This document shows, piece by piece, positions 1 to 8,422 of a stretch of DNA of 64,000 nt. Under the pieces are notes generated by a model, which was not told the DNA's origin, ran no database searches, and saw only the letters and a list, made by a program, of their open reading frames with translations. The position numbers and the translations under genes are program-made. This DNA comes from Sphingobacterium sp. xlx-96 (GTDB lineage: Bacteria; Bacteroidota; Bacteroidia; Sphingobacteriales; Sphingobacteriaceae), in NCBI RefSeq assembly GCF_011007365.1, contig NZ_WFKM01000010.1, positions 234,862-298,861 on the forward strand. The letters run 5' to 3'. Numbering within the stretch: the first letter of the stretch is position 1; the number at the start of each line of letters is the position of its first letter.

Positions 1-474
1 AAAGGTTGTTTGATCAGGAGATAGGATTGTCAGTTCAGCATCTCCAAACTTTATCGGCTTAAGTATATTGATAATGTCTTGTCTTCCCTTGATTTTAAAT
101 TTTTGCAGGTATTTCCTTAGGTCGAAGCCTTTACCGAAGCTTAAAAATGGAGAATCATCATTCAGTTTAAAGGTATCGAAAAAATTGAACCAGAAACGTC
201 CTATCAGCCTTCCATTATCGCCGGTCTGTTCCTCCCTCAGATATTGTACGGCGCCATTGATATGATCTGCATCCAGATGAGTCAGGATCCATAGGTCAAT
301 CTGTTGTTTATTTTTTTTTATAATTTCAACCTGCTTTTTGACTTTCGGATATGATTTCATAAATCCACCATCAATAATAATATTTCGAAACTTTCCCTTT
401 AAATCTTTATGGGTTAATACAAAAGCATCACCACATTTGACAGGCAGTATTTTAATTTTAGTACTCACATTCAA
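1..474 (-). CDS. Metallo-beta-lactamase-fold hydrolase, N-terminal part, runs off left edge
   Basis: The minus strand encodes an open frame that continues past base 1. It contains the metal-binding signature THLDADHINGA, which fits the HxHxDH-like motif of the metallo-beta-lactamase fold, preceded by a strand ending IIIDGG typical of ComEC-like or standalone hydrolases of this fold. No ATG is available: a TTG at 474 follows directly on an in-frame stop, and a GTG lies at 468; either may start translation. The stop of a 30-residue upstream peptide (471-563) overlaps the start, so translational coupling is likely. In defence islands such genes often accompany sensor or nuclease genes, but the partner lies outside the window. 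The fold is fairly sure; the substrate cannot be told. Confidence 0.7.
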   Translation of the reverse strand, partial: MNVSTKIKILPVKCGDAFVLTHKDLKGKFRNIIIDGGFMKSYPKVKKQVEIIKKNKQQIDLWILTHLDADHINGAVQYLREEQTGDNGRLIGRFWFNFFDTFKLNDDSPFLSFGKGFDLRKYLQKFKIKGRQDIINILKPIKFGDAELTILSPDQTTF

Positions 475-563
475 TTATTTTTTAGTAGCTGGTAAATGAT
501 ATTTAGACTTCTGCCAAAAAAATCCTGGCTATTAATAACGGGTTCGGTCTTTACTGCATCCAT
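471..563 (-). CDS. Short leader peptide, probably remnant of a NTPase N-terminus
   Basis: A 30-residue frame begins MDAVKTEPVIN after a strong GGAGGAGAC ribosome site and ends overlapping the start of the metallo-beta-lactamase-fold gene. Its first residues and all its upstream DNA match the start of the truncated NTPase at 22.6 kb (MDMEAVQAEPFIIN), so it is probably the stump of a second copy of that gene. It may now act only as a coupled leader for the downstream gene. Confidence 0.45.
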   Translation of the reverse strand: MDAVKTEPVINSQDFFGRSLNIIYQLLKNN

Positions 564-630
564 ATTTAAGTCTCCTCCAAGATACTTGAAATCTAATAAT
601 GAATCAAATAATATTGTATGCCTTAATGAA
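564..630 (-). repeat. Recurrent promoter/leader segment, copy 1 (truncated)
   Basis: About 50 bases are nearly identical to segments at 22602-22700 and 30657-30730, with a weaker copy at 38372-38455. All read on the minus strand and end in a GGAGGAGAC-type ribosome site before an ATG. In this copy the right half of the inverted repeat TTGTAT-N4-ATACAA is missing, because the match ends just after TTGTAT. Confidence 0.75.
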
Positions 631-870
631 AACTTCCAAATTGGATGGCATTACGATTTTCCATAACCTACCTTCTCATAGAAAACTTATTCTGGCAATC
701 AAGATAATTATTGTTATTCAACAGAAAGTTATTATCTTGATAAAGCTTTTCTTACGCAATACGGAGGTGATGATGTTTGGAGCGATTAGTTGCGTTAAAA
801 AATTAGTTAGCGGTGATTATTTACATAAAGAACGTTTAATTAAAAATACTAACCTTAATTTATAAATTTA
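631..870. other. No intact gene; decayed coding sequence
   Basis: This stretch holds no convincing intact gene. One plus-strand frame reads protein-like segments (for example TESYYLDKAFLTQYGGDDVW near 725-780) but is broken by several stops, so it is probably a decayed gene of unknown kind. The long alternative frame from 599 has an unnatural composition and is treated as chance. Confidence 0.4.
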
Positions 871-1374
871 ATGGCACAATGTACAGCCCCAAGAAATGGG
901 CACCGAACAGCAAGTGGCGCAGCCAACTGTCCTGCATGTAGTAGTAGAAATAGTTATAGGTCGAGTTATTCCTATCCATCATATGATTCGTATTCTTCAA
1001 ATAGAAATACTGGTTCATATGGAAACTACAGTTCCGCAAAAGGAAGAACTCAAAAAGCAAAATGTTCAAAATCAGGCTCTTCAATTTATTATACACCCGC
1101 AGAAATAAATGCATTAACACCAGTAAGAAAAGTTGTTGAACAACGCGCTGAAAGACCAGATTTAAGAGATATATTTCTTTGTCACGCATGGGATGACAGA
1201 AAAGCATCTGCTTTACAATTACACGATTTACTTGTTGCTAATGGAGTTAGCGTTTGGTTCAGCGAAAAAGATATTCCATTAGGAGCCTCTTTTCTTCGTG
1301 AAATTGACAAAGGTTTAGCAAAATCAAAAATTGGTTTAGTGTTAGTTACACCAAGCTTTCTTAAAAGAGTTTGA
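871..1374 (+). pseudogene. TIR-domain protein, C-terminally truncated
   Basis: The 167-residue product has a short Cys-containing N-terminus (C4, CPAC at 20-23), a Ser/Tyr-rich linker and a TIR domain from about residue 97. The domain starts DIFLCHAWDD, continues through SVWFSEKD, and has REIDKGL, whose Glu144 sits where bacterial NADase TIR domains carry their catalytic Glu. The family normally continues past PSFLKR with another 60 or so residues; here a stop follows at once and the DNA becomes a methylase reading frame. I infer a deletion that fused two defence genes. NADase activity is doubtful without the C-terminal helices. A small chance remains that the short form is functional. Confidence 0.75.
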
Positions 1375-1659
1375 AAATGAAGCTGATTTAGCTGCAAGAT
1401 TTATTTAAACCGTACCTGCTTTAATGGTTTGTACCGAGTTAATTTAAAAGGGCAGTTCAATGTACCAATTGGCTCTAAAGACAAAGTTATCCTAGATACT
1501 GATAATTTTGAAAGAACTGCTAAAGCTTTGGAAAACGCAGAAATTGTTAACTCTGATTTTGAGAGTATAATTGACCGCGCGGTAGATGGAGATCTTGTTT
1601 ACATAGATCCTCCTTACACGGTAAAGCACAACAATAATGGCTTTGTTAAGTATGCATAT
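1367..1659 (+). pseudogene. dam: Dam-type (D12 class) adenine-N6 methylase, 5' fragment
   Basis: The frame carries classic D12-class signatures: CFNGLYRVN and, further on, DLVYIDPPYT (DPPY, catalytic motif IV). It has two lesions. First, the sequence before CFNGLYR is out of frame: AARFI and YLNRTC lie in different frames, and insertion of one extra copy of a TTTA-like unit would restore the usual AARFIYLNRTC, so a 4-base slippage deletion is likely. Second, an IS21 element interrupts it after codon TAT at 1657-1659. The 3' part resumes at 4326. The N-terminus with the SAM-binding FxGxG motif is missing, replaced by the TIR gene. Certainly non-functional. Confidence 0.85.
1656..1659. repeat. 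Target-site duplication ATAT, left copy
   Basis: ATAT directly precedes the left inverted repeat of the IS21 element and recurs at 4322-4325 after the right end. Removing the element and one copy restores an open methylase frame. Confidence 0.75.
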
Positions 1660-1894
1660 TCCGCACCATACTACACCACCATTCCGCTGCAAAGTACACC
1701 AGTGATTCCGCTGCAAAACACACCACTTTGGTGTAAATTTTCAGCAGCCTAATTATAAGTTGACGGTCTTTTAAACTGTTTTAGAAAGACTGCCATTCCG
1801 ACACAAAGTGCACCAATAATTCCGTAGCAAACTACTCCACTGGATATTTAAGAAAAAAAGATTGCTAAGTTGGGCCTGTATTAGACCTAACGAT

Positions 1895-3460
1895 ATGGCA
1901 AACAGACCTCTAAATATGCAGAAGATAAGACAGATATTGCTGTTTTTGGAACGCGGCTTTTCCCAGCGTTCCATCGAAAGGGAGACCGGTATCAATAGAC
2001 GTACCATTGCGAGTTATTTACAACGCTTTGCAGATAGCGGACTAAGTATTGCGGAACTTCTCCTGTTTGCTGATGCCGAGCTGGCGGCTTACCTTAATGC
2101 GGGCAAAACGGAATCAATAGAAAAAGATCCCCGTCGGATACATCTCGAATCACAGTTTTCCTATCTGCTTTCTGAACTCCGGCGGGTAGGTGTTACGCGT
2201 CAGCTTTTATGGCAGGAATATATCAATGAATATCCCGGTGGCTTTGGTTATTCGAGATTCTGCGAGCTTCTTCAGGAACATATCCGCAAACAGGGAGCCA
2301 CCATGCGTTTTGAACATGATCCGGGCAGGCTGCTGCAAGTAGACTTTGCTGGTGATATGCTGCATTATGTGGATACAGACAGTGGTGAACTGATAGCTTG
2401 TCCCGTTCTGGTCGCCGTATTGCCTTTCAGTGGCTATAGTTATGTGGAAGCACTCATTAATGCATCTCTACCACAGGTATTGCGGGCGCTTAACAATGCC
2501 CTTGACTATTTTGGAGGTGTACCCTTATCGGCAAAATCGGATAATATGAAACAATGGGTCGTACGCAGCAACCGTTACGAACCAAAGTTCACCGATATGC
2601 TGGAGCAATGGTCCAATCACAACAACATAGCCCTTCTTGCCACACGTCCTGCAAAGCCACGGGATAAAGCATCAGTGGAAGGTGCTGTAAAAATAACCTA
2701 TCAACGGATATACGCACCACTTAGAAATGAGGTGTTTACCAGTCTGAACGAACTTAACCTGGCTATACGACTACAGCTTGGGGCACACCATCAGAAAAAC
2801 TTCCAGCGCAAGACTTTCAGCAGAACAGAGCTTTTTGAGAGTAGTGAAAAACCGATCTTAAATCCGTTGCCGGAAAGTTCTTTCATAATGAAACACTATA
2901 CACGTGCAAAGGTGCAGCGTGATTATCATGTGGTACTTGGAGAGGATTGGCACTTCTACAGTGTACCTTCCAAACATATCGGAAGCACGGTAAATATCAT
3001 TTATTGTACTGATACCGTTGAAATCTACATCGGAAGCACCCGTGTAGCCCTTCACAGGCGCAGCTATAAAAAACACGGTTATACGACCGACAGAAATCAT
3101 GAACCACCACATCACCGCCATTTGCGTGACCGCCTGGCCTGGAACCCTGATGACTATCTTTCAAGGGCTGATAAATACGGCGTTGCCACCCGAGAATACT
3201 TTCAAAAGGTGATGGACAGCAAGCTGATCATAGACCAGTCCTATCAGGCCTGTCTGGGGTTACTCCGCTTGGCCTCGCTTTACCCTGACCGGATAGAAGC
3301 CGCCTGTCAAAGGGGACTGAAAGGTCACCGCTTTAATTATATGGCCATAAAAAATATCCTGGACAACAAAATGGATATGCTGGAAAAAGATGACCGGCCC
3401 ACTGTCGGTTATACCATTCCGCTGCACCGGAACATCCGGGGTGCCGATGAATACAAATAA
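1895..3460 (+). CDS. istA: IS21-family transposase IstA
   Basis: The protein has an N-terminal helix-turn-helix (GFSQRSIERETGINRRTIASYL), then an RNase-H-like integrase core. The visible acidic triad is Asp in LLQVDFAGD, Asp in SAKSDNMKQ and Glu in PRDKASVEGAV, as in IS21 transposases. I place the start at the ATG at 1895 (MANRPLNMQK), because the upstream frame from 1862 reads into the element's terminal repeats without family resemblance. istB follows 29 bases downstream. The length of about 521 residues is normal for the family, and no lesion is visible. Confidence 0.92.
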   Translation: MANRPLNMQKIRQILLFLERGFSQRSIERETGINRRTIASYLQRFADSGLSIAELLLFADAELAAYLNAGKTESIEKDPRRIHLESQFSYLLSELRRVGVTRQLLWQEYINEYPGGFGYSRFCELLQEHIRKQGATMRFEHDPGRLLQVDFAGDMLHYVDTDSGELIACPVLVAVLPFSGYSYVEALINASLPQVLRALNNALDYFGGVPLSAKSDNMKQWVVRSNRYEPKFTDMLEQWSNHNNIALLATRPAKPRDKASVEGAVKITYQRIYAPLRNEVFTSLNELNLAIRLQLGAHHQKNFQRKTFSRTELFESSEKPILNPLPESSFIMKHYTRAKVQRDYHVVLGEDWHFYSVPSKHIGSTVNIIYCTDTVEIYIGSTRVALHRRSYKKHGYTTDRNHEPPHHRHLRDRLAWNPDDYLSRADKYGVATREYFQKVMDSKLIIDQSYQACLGLLRLASLYPDRIEAACQRGLKGHRFNYMAIKNILDNKMDMLEKDDRPTVGYTIPLHRNIRGADEYK

Positions 3461-3489
3461 AAAAACAGACACATAAACCAAAAACAGAA

Positions 3490-4221
3490 ATGAACACAGA
3501 TCAAACTATCGAACAGCTCAGATCAATGCGCCTGACTGGCATGGCCCGCCGCTATGAAGCAGTCGCCGCCTTACCGGTACACGAAACCCAGGATGTCCAT
3601 GAACTATTGGGATCTCTGGTACAGGCAGAACTCGAATACCGAGACCATACCAGAACCCAGAAATATCTCAAAGCCAGCCGGCTCAGGTATAACGCTCTTC
3701 CGGAAGAGATCATCTGCAATGCAGAAAGGGGGATCACACGAGAACAGGTACTTCGACTTTCAGACGGCTCTTTTATACATCGAGGAGAAAATGTTCTTAT
3801 CACAGGAGCAACAGGATCGGGCAAGAGCTTCCTGGCATGCGCGCTGGGACGATCTGCCTGTCTGCTGGGCTTTAGAACTTTATATTTCAGTATGAACCGC
3901 TTTATGGATACTGTTGTACAGACCAGGCTTGATGGAACCTACCTGAAATGGATAAAGGGTATTGCAAACCAAAAACTGTTGATACTGGATGACTTCGGGT
4001 TAAAATCTATAGACGCCGACACTAGGCTCGCACTGCTTGATATACTGGAAGACAGATATGGAAACAGTTCCGTTGTGATAACTTCTCAGTTACCGATTGA
4101 AGCATGGTACAACTTTATTGATGAGCCAACACTTGCGGACGCGATAATGGACAGATTGACAGCTTCCGCACACAGACTCCCGCTACAGGGTAAGTCTTTG
4201 AGAAAGAAAAAAAATAATTAA
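3490..4221 (+). CDS. istB: IS21-family helper ATPase IstB
   Basis: This 243-residue AAA+ ATPase acts with IstA in target capture during cointegrate formation. Walker A is visible as TGATGSGKSF and Walker B as LLILDDFGL; the N-terminal helical segment (EQLRSMRLTGMARRYEA) is typical for IstB/DnaC-like helpers. It lies directly after istA inside the element, is full length and shows no break. Confidence 0.93.
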   Translation: MNTDQTIEQLRSMRLTGMARRYEAVAALPVHETQDVHELLGSLVQAELEYRDHTRTQKYLKASRLRYNALPEEIICNAERGITREQVLRLSDGSFIHRGENVLITGATGSGKSFLACALGRSACLLGFRTLYFSMNRFMDTVVQTRLDGTYLKWIKGIANQKLLILDDFGLKSIDADTRLALLDILEDRYGNSSVVITSQLPIEAWYNFIDEPTLADAIMDRLTASAHRLPLQGKSLRKKKNN

Positions 4222-4321
4222 GTTTGAAAAGTTAATACAATCCAGTTGTAAAATAGCTCGGGTTATTGGTCACTAAATCTGGTGTACTTTCGTCCGGAAT
4301 CCGTGGTGTACTTTTGTCGGA

Positions 4322-4325
4322 ATAT
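4322..4325. repeat. Target-site duplication ATAT, right copy
   Basis: Second copy of the 4-base duplication that flanks the IS21 element. Confidence 0.75.
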
Positions 4326-4556
4326 TCAAAGTACAATGAACAAATGTTTACCTGGGCCGACCAAGTTCGTCTAAGTAAAGCTATTAAACGAGCTAGTGAT
4401 AGAGGTGCACATATAATTCTTTCTAATGCCGATCACCAATCCGTGCGAGATCTGTATCTCGAATTTGGAAAAATTGATTCCTTATCTAGAAACAGTGTAA
4501 TTGCTAGTGATCCTCTTAACAGAGGAAAATACTCCGAAATTTTAGTGACCTTATAG
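4326..4556 (+). pseudogene. dam: Dam-type adenine methylase, 3' fragment
   Basis: After the insertion the methylase frame resumes as SKYNEQMFTWADQVRLSKAI and ends with ILSNADHQSVRDLY and the SRNSVIAS segment, typical for the C-terminal half of D12-class methylases. Removing the IS plus one ATAT copy joins codon TAT (1657-1659) to TCA (4326-4328) without a frame change. The reading of this fragment as a separate gene from 4266 begins inside the IS end and is artificial. Confidence 0.85.
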
Positions 4557-4861
4557 ATTTAAATAGTTTTTCATTTTAGTTTTTTAACAATGAGTAAGGG
4601 ATGTATATCTTTGTATCCGCCCTATGAACTACAGTTCGGCTGATTTTTGAAGTTCTGAGGATAAAGATCCTTTAGGTTTTTAGGTTTATTGACATTATAT
4701 TTTCCAGCGTACGCTTTAACCCTAGGAAAGGACTATTAAATTTATAAATTATGATTTAAAAAACCATAACTAACAATTGCGCTAAAAATACAATAAATTA
4801 AACTAAAAACAATTACCATAAAATATTGTATTATTAAATAGTAATCAAAGAACTAATCAAT
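4557..4861. other. Intergenic, no gene seen
   Basis: About 305 A/T-rich bases lie between the methylase scrap and a lipoprotein gene. No open frame of note or strong hairpin was seen. The promoter of the lipoprotein must lie near its right end, but I could not single out a convincing Bacteroidota -7 motif. Confidence 0.4.
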
Positions 4862-5665
4862 ATGAAAAGACTAAATTTATTATTTTTAGTATCCTGTATG
4901 ATTTTAGGGTGCCATAACAATCAAAATGAAAGTAGTTCAGAAACTAGTTCATCTAATGAAAGTGATATTATAGATAGCACTACATCCGCTCCTAATGAGA
5001 TGGATACTGACCTATCACAAGTTGGATCATCGGATTTTAAAAGCCTCTTTATTGAGTCTGTGGGCGACACTCTACCTAGTAGTATGGTTGATAAACTCTC
5101 TATGACAAAAACCAAAATCCTAAAGGGTGACGTTAATGAACTTATTGAAAACACTCCTTTAAAAGAAGAGAAATGCCCCAGCCCTAAACAAATCAATCAA
5201 CTACGTGACGGTACTATGCTGAAATATTTCAAATTTAATAAAAACAATAGCGCAGGTGCCAAAGCGTTTGGATTTGGCGGGGAAATTGGAAAGAAGGAGC
5301 TTTTAATAGTACACGAGTTCGCTCGTTATGGATCATTTCCTTGTGACGGCAAGAATGAAAAGTATGGTATAGGACTTAGGTGTTTAATTCATATTAAATC
5401 TATCAAATCTAAAGTTAACCTAGATAAACTTAGTACTATAGCGGCTAATGTCGAACTTGGAAATATAGCTGCATCCTATGCGTTAATCTCTCTTGGATTC
5501 CCTATGCAGGGTGAAGATTTAGCAAACGGAACACAGCCCACTGGAGAGTACAATATTGAAAACTACGTTAAGCTAACGGCAACTTTTAGTAAAATGATGG
5601 GACAACTAAATGACGACAATAAAATGATCATAGCCCCAATATCGATGAACTATTATACACCTTAA
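4862..5665 (+). CDS. Lipoprotein of unknown function
   Basis: The 267-residue product starts with a lipoprotein signal peptide: MKR, a hydrophobic core, and a lipobox ILGC with the modified Cys at residue 17. A long Ser/Glu/Asp-rich linker follows (residues 22-55), then a globular part with four Cys residues besides. I do not recognise the family. It stands alone between the IS-split methylase and a fragment of another IS21 transposase, so its place in the island may be accidental. It should sit in the outer or inner membrane facing the periplasm or surface. Confidence 0.7.
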   Translation: MKRLNLLFLVSCMILGCHNNQNESSSETSSSNESDIIDSTTSAPNEMDTDLSQVGSSDFKSLFIESVGDTLPSSMVDKLSMTKTKILKGDVNELIENTPLKEEKCPSPKQINQLRDGTMLKYFKFNKNNSAGAKAFGFGGEIGKKELLIVHEFARYGSFPCDGKNEKYGIGLRCLIHIKSIKSKVNLDKLSTIAANVELGNIAASYALISLGFPMQGEDLANGTQPTGEYNIENYVKLTATFSKMMGQLNDDNKMIIAPISMNYYTP

Positions 5666-5691
5666 AAGTCTATTCAAATGGATCTTGTTAA

Positions 5692-5850
5692 TTAGCGTAT
5701 TAAAACGCCCTCGGCCATCTTTTTAAGGTAGGACCTCCCCGTATTCTTACTCATTCCCAGAATGCGGGCGATTGTTTTTATACCGTTACCGCTCTGGTAC
5801 AATCTGATTAATTGTTTTATCTGACTCATTCGTTTTGGTTTTCCAGCCAT
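5692..5850 (-). pseudogene. IS21-family IstA N-terminal fragment
   Basis: The frame MAGKPKRMSQIKQLIRLYQS with the helix-turn-helix IKTIARILGMSKNTGRSYL is the start of an IstA from a different IS21 lineage than the complete copy at 1.7-4.3 kb. It stops after about 52 residues; no integrase core follows. It records an older insertion whose remainder has been deleted. Confidence 0.75.
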
Positions 5851-5958
5851 CAGTGATCCAAATTGTTTGATCACTAAGTAACAAAAACTACTCGCAAGGG
5901 GTCAGCATGCTCCAGCGCAATAAACTTAACAGGTGATTCGGGACTTACTCAATATTGC

Positions 5959-7161
5959 TTAGCTCTGCGGAAGCGCATTTTTATCGTTAAACTCTACTAT
6001 TAACTTACGCATCATTCCTTTGTTACTAAAATGTCGACCAATATTGACTATTTTTTCATGAAAATCTGTCGATCCATCTGGCCGCTGATAATGGAAAATC
6101 TTGATAGACTTACAATTATGATGGTCAAATACCTCCTTAAACATTGTCCGATCAGATAAGCCACAAGAATGCCCTATCACATATACTTGATAGGTATCCT
6201 CATTTAGAAACCGTATTAAGTTTCTATAGTTTGGCGTCCTCAAATATTGATAGGATTTGATATGATCGAATAGTTCATTCATGCGTTGTTCTTCAAACTG
6301 CATGTATTCTTTGTCATGCTCATCCCCAAAACCAAAAATAATAGGATTGTCAGGATTATTTAGTTGTCCGTGGATATGGTTTAGTTCAATTTCGGAAAAA
6401 CTCCGTTCGTCCATCACATTAAGGTACAAATCCAATGTATTGGTGTAATTGAAATTGAGAATGTGTGTTGTATAATCGTACTCTCCATTTTGTGATATAT
6501 CCATAAGTTGCTCATTGATTAATAAATCGGCATCTATTACAGTATCAAAGTCGGAAATAAGGAAAGGAGATCTGAATATGTCCAATACATCCTCATTTGG
6601 AACTGGTACATGTCTTTGCTCTTCAAGTGTTAAGTATTCTGCTAATTTCTGTTTTAAAAAATCAAAAGCTTTATTCAATAAGCGTACATAGTCTACATCA
6701 CGTGAGTTGTCAGCATGGTTATATTTTTTCAGTGTATCAAAGTACTCCTGTTCAATATCCACCCACCCACAATCAATACAATTTACAACTAGCTGTTTTA
6801 AAAAAATAGATTTAAATTCCACTTGATGAGGTGATATTTCAGATATTTCACGAAATTTTTCAATATTAGTCGGAGAACCATACTCTTGAGTATGATTAAA
6901 ATCTAAGTAAGATTTTAAAATTCCTTTTTCATACAAATATCTACTTAATCCCATTTCACCACATTTTCTCCCCAAATCCATCAACCTATAATGTTCAAGA
7001 ACCCTTATCCGAATAAAATCATCTTCAAAAAAATGACCATTATCATATAAACCAGCCCCGTTAAAACATTGGTCTAAATACCAAAATATAAAATCTTTGT
7101 AGGTAGTCCTCAAGCCATGTGCTAAATCGAATCCATTGCCGATTAGGATTAATCTGTTCAT
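5959..7161 (-). CDS. AbiH-family abortive infection protein
   Basis: The 400-residue protein opens with LILIGNGFDLAHGLRTTYKDF, the hallmark of the AbiH family (phage abortive infection, first known from lactococcal plasmids), and has the later conserved LNFNYTNTLDLY and HIHGQLN segments. Biochemistry of the family is poorly known; it resembles nucleotide-binding folds. Its ATG overlaps the stop of the upstream membrane protein by one base (TAATG), implying translational coupling. A second, degraded copy of its last 100 residues lies at 35866-36153. No lesion is visible here. Confidence 0.85.
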   Translation of the reverse strand: MNRLILIGNGFDLAHGLRTTYKDFIFWYLDQCFNGAGLYDNGHFFEDDFIRIRVLEHYRLMDLGRKCGEMGLSRYLYEKGILKSYLDFNHTQEYGSPTNIEKFREISEISPHQVEFKSIFLKQLVVNCIDCGWVDIEQEYFDTLKKYNHADNSRDVDYVRLLNKAFDFLKQKLAEYLTLEEQRHVPVPNEDVLDIFRSPFLISDFDTVIDADLLINEQLMDISQNGEYDYTTHILNFNYTNTLDLYLNVMDERSFSEIELNHIHGQLNNPDNPIIFGFGDEHDKEYMQFEEQRMNELFDHIKSYQYLRTPNYRNLIRFLNEDTYQVYVIGHSCGLSDRTMFKEVFDHHNCKSIKIFHYQRPDGSTDFHEKIVNIGRHFSNKGMMRKLIVEFNDKNALPQS

Positions 7162-8399
7162 TAGCGATAGACATTTTGATTTAAATTAATCCTTTCTGAA
7201 GTTTCCTTCTCATATTCATAGTCCACATTGGGATAAAAATCATTAATACAGTATTTTTCCCTATAACTTCTTGGTATATTTTTAATCAAATCATATTTAG
7301 TTATCCATTGTTTATTCTTATCCTTTTGTGATAATTCCCAATCTCTTCCGAATATTGATATGCTATTTAAATACATCATGATTTGCTCATGATTACTATA
7401 CAATGACCTTAACAATTTAGAATATTCCCATTTCTTATCATAGTCAATATTTCTATCATTGAAATCATCTATAAACTTTATAAGCATATAATTTTGACGA
7501 TAGTAATGCCCGAGTTTACTCTGATGACCATTATGATACTTAATTTCATCTGATTTATTTGGGTTCGAACAATCAGTTAGCTCTAATTGAAATTTTTTAT
7601 CAGCCCAAAAGGATTTACCATCATCATTTTTTGAAAATCCTTGCAATTTATAGCTTAAGCAGTTTGTTAATTCGTTTATAAATTCCTGATTGTATTTATC
7701 CTTTAATAATATTTGAATTGAATCACGCCCACTTTGTGAAACGCCAAAAAACACCACAACATAAGCTATTTCTAAATGAATTAGTTTGTCTACATCCTTT
7801 GTGTAATTTTTTATAGAATCTAAATATTTTACATCAACAAGTTCCTGATATCGAAATTTATCGCCAGTTTTCTTCAAATAAGCCTTCATAAAACAACCAA
7901 TATCATCATATGCAGATTTAAACTCTTGATGTAAACTAAAGAAATAGTCTTTTCCTACAAATTCCTCTTTTGATTCACGGCTCTTCATTTTAAAATGGTT
8001 AATAGTATTATTATAATTGTCAACCATCTTAAAAAGATGTGATTCAAACTGTTGTAACTTAAATTGGTCCTGAACTTGTTTATTAGCTTGATATTGCGCA
8101 TAAAATGCTAGACCAGTCATAACTACCGCTGCTAATGCGATAAATGGGTTCATTATACCCCCTATTGTATCACCAACAAAGCCAGTTTTATCTGAAAAAT
8201 TAAATAGGCCTAATTTATCTTCCTGAGTAAATACAAATGGTGCTATAAAAGAAAATAATACTGTAAGAATACAAATTATTACTAATGTTCTAATCAATAA
8301 ATCACTTTCGCGGTTTTTTGTAGGTGTTTTATAACAAAAAAACGAAATATAAGTAGTAGCAATTCCTAATAACCCACCTAGTACAAGGTCATAATTCAT
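7161..8399 (-). CDS. putAbiC-like membrane protein, putative phage abortive infection
   Basis: The 412-residue protein has two N-terminal membrane helices (about residues 5-24 and 35-58), a third hydrophobic stretch (83-103) and then a long soluble helical region starting AQYQANKQVQDQFKLQQFESHLFKMV. This architecture matches proteins annotated as putative phage abortive infection (putAbiC). It is coupled to abiH by a TAATG overlap, so the two probably form one defence unit: a membrane component plus a soluble AbiH. The trigger and target are unknown. Confidence 0.7.
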   Translation of the reverse strand: MNYDLVLGGLLGIATTYISFFCYKTPTKNRESDLLIRTLVIICILTVLFSFIAPFVFTQEDKLGLFNFSDKTGFVGDTIGGIMNPFIALAAVVMTGLAFYAQYQANKQVQDQFKLQQFESHLFKMVDNYNNTINHFKMKSRESKEEFVGKDYFFSLHQEFKSAYDDIGCFMKAYLKKTGDKFRYQELVDVKYLDSIKNYTKDVDKLIHLEIAYVVVFFGVSQSGRDSIQILLKDKYNQEFINELTNCLSYKLQGFSKNDDGKSFWADKKFQLELTDCSNPNKSDEIKYHNGHQSKLGHYYRQNYMLIKFIDDFNDRNIDYDKKWEYSKLLRSLYSNHEQIMMYLNSISIFGRDWELSQKDKNKQWITKYDLIKNIPRSYREKYCINDFYPNVDYEYEKETSERINLNQNVYR

Positions 8400-8422
8400 A
8401 TAAATATATTAGTAAATAAAAC

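Larger units (their letters stand above)
1660..4321 (+). mobile_element. IS21-family insertion sequence (complete)
   Basis: The element is about 2.66 kb, carries istA and istB, and has ends with matching multiple inverted repeats: both ends start TCCG and contain copies of a CAAAGTACACCAG-like unit about 20 bases apart, as is usual for IS21 ends. It is flanked by ATAT duplications. It inserted into an adenine methylase gene. Both transposition genes look intact, so the element could be active. Confidence 0.88.

Noticed and set aside
599..865. 88-residue frame from 599
   Set aside because: Begins inside the leader repeat, composition is Ile/Lys-rich and unlike a folded protein, and another frame of the same DNA looks more coding.
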